In this document: in pieces, positions 59,538 through 59,566 of the stretch
How positions within the stretch are numbered: position 1 is the first letter of the stretch
Layout: every line of letters starts with the position of its first letter
Source: Microcaldota archaeon
GTDB lineage: Archaea > Micrarchaeota > Micrarchaeia > Micrarchaeales > CABMGC01
Direction of reading: 5' to 3'
Length of the DNA stretch: 59,566 nt
Assembly (NCBI GenBank): GCA_021817125.1
Contig: JAKAWC010000001.1
Span: 76,327-135,892, forward strand
Position numbers and translations under genes: made by a program
Notes under the pieces: generated by a model
Database searches by the model: none
What the model was told of the DNA's origin: nothing
The model's input: the letters and a program-made list of their open reading frames with translations, nothing else

Positions 59538-59566
59538 AGTAGGAATTGACATGGGAAAATATAAGA

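Noticed and set aside
1-59566. Insertion sequences, integrase, prophage or CRISPR arrays
   Set aside because: No transposase or integrase motif, no regular direct-repeat array and no tRNA-flanking attachment duplication was seen.

Overview
The window is archaeal chromosomal DNA. The evidence is a family B DNA polymerase, FEN-1, MBF1, aIF1A, aIF2-beta, the S13-S4-S11 ribosomal gene order, CDP-archaeol synthase, an archaeal-type AlaRS, many TATA boxes about 25 bp upstream of (often leaderless) starts, tRNA-Ser genes carrying extra sequence, and an archaeal-type SRP RNA. The 23S rRNA gene stands alone with no 16S, 5S or tRNA beside it. Together with short, tightly packed genes, many small proteins and a LamG protein with a pilin-like N-terminus, this suggests a small-genome archaeon, perhaps DPANN/Micrarchaeota-like. 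The lineage is an inference. I see no CRISPR array, insertion sequence, prophage or integrase.

Layout. 1-6.8 kb: end of polB, map, thpR, a tRNA-binding OB-fold protein, a P-loop kinase, a secreted protein, and tRNA-Asn overlapping the upstream gene. 7-10.3 kb: a DUF5679 zinc protein, two DUF4382 surface proteins and a membrane protein. 10.3-16.9 kb: a GlcD-like oxidase, a P-loop kinase, an amidohydrolase sharing a TATA element with tRNA-Lys, and an MFS exporter. 17-23.9 kb: lysS, a DUF3311/SSS symporter pair, surface proteins, an unusual double L12/P1-like protein, dienelactone hydrolase and intron-containing tRNA-Ser(GGA). 24-25.7 kb: S13, S4, S11. 25.8-29.5 kb: an Lrp-family regulator divergent from a DMT transporter with an extra cytosolic tail, then a row of small proteins (zinc finger, RAM-like, zinc ribbon). 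29.5-33 kb: polyprenol lipid-carrier operon (uppS, DUF2070, dolichol-kinase-like). 33-36.4 kb: coiled-coil tail-anchored protein, HAD, AT-rich membrane protein, GNAT. 36.4-39.7 kb: 23S rRNA with flanking processing stem.

39.8-45.1 kb is the accessory-looking part: unrecognised proteins, small winged-helix-like proteins, a palindromic operator candidate, and two tandem divergent beta-carbonic-anhydrase-like proteins. 45.1-59.6 kb is mostly core again: asnS, a transglutaminase-like protein without its cysteine, MBF1, fen, a tiny basic protein, an S2P protease, a J-domain locus that looks frameshifted, carS, alaS, an Exo5/Cas4-like nuclease, HAD, TRAM protein, tRNA-Ser(GCT) with an expanded D-arm, SRP RNA, aIF2-beta (apparent CTG start), aIF1A and a LamG surface protein.

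Functional themes are translation and protein targeting (three aminoacyl-tRNA synthetases, ribosomal proteins, initiation factors, SRP RNA), archaeal lipid and lipid-carrier synthesis (carS, uppS, dolichol-kinase-like), and DNA replication and repair (polB, fen, Exo5-like). All functional calls come from reading motifs by eye; no database search was run.
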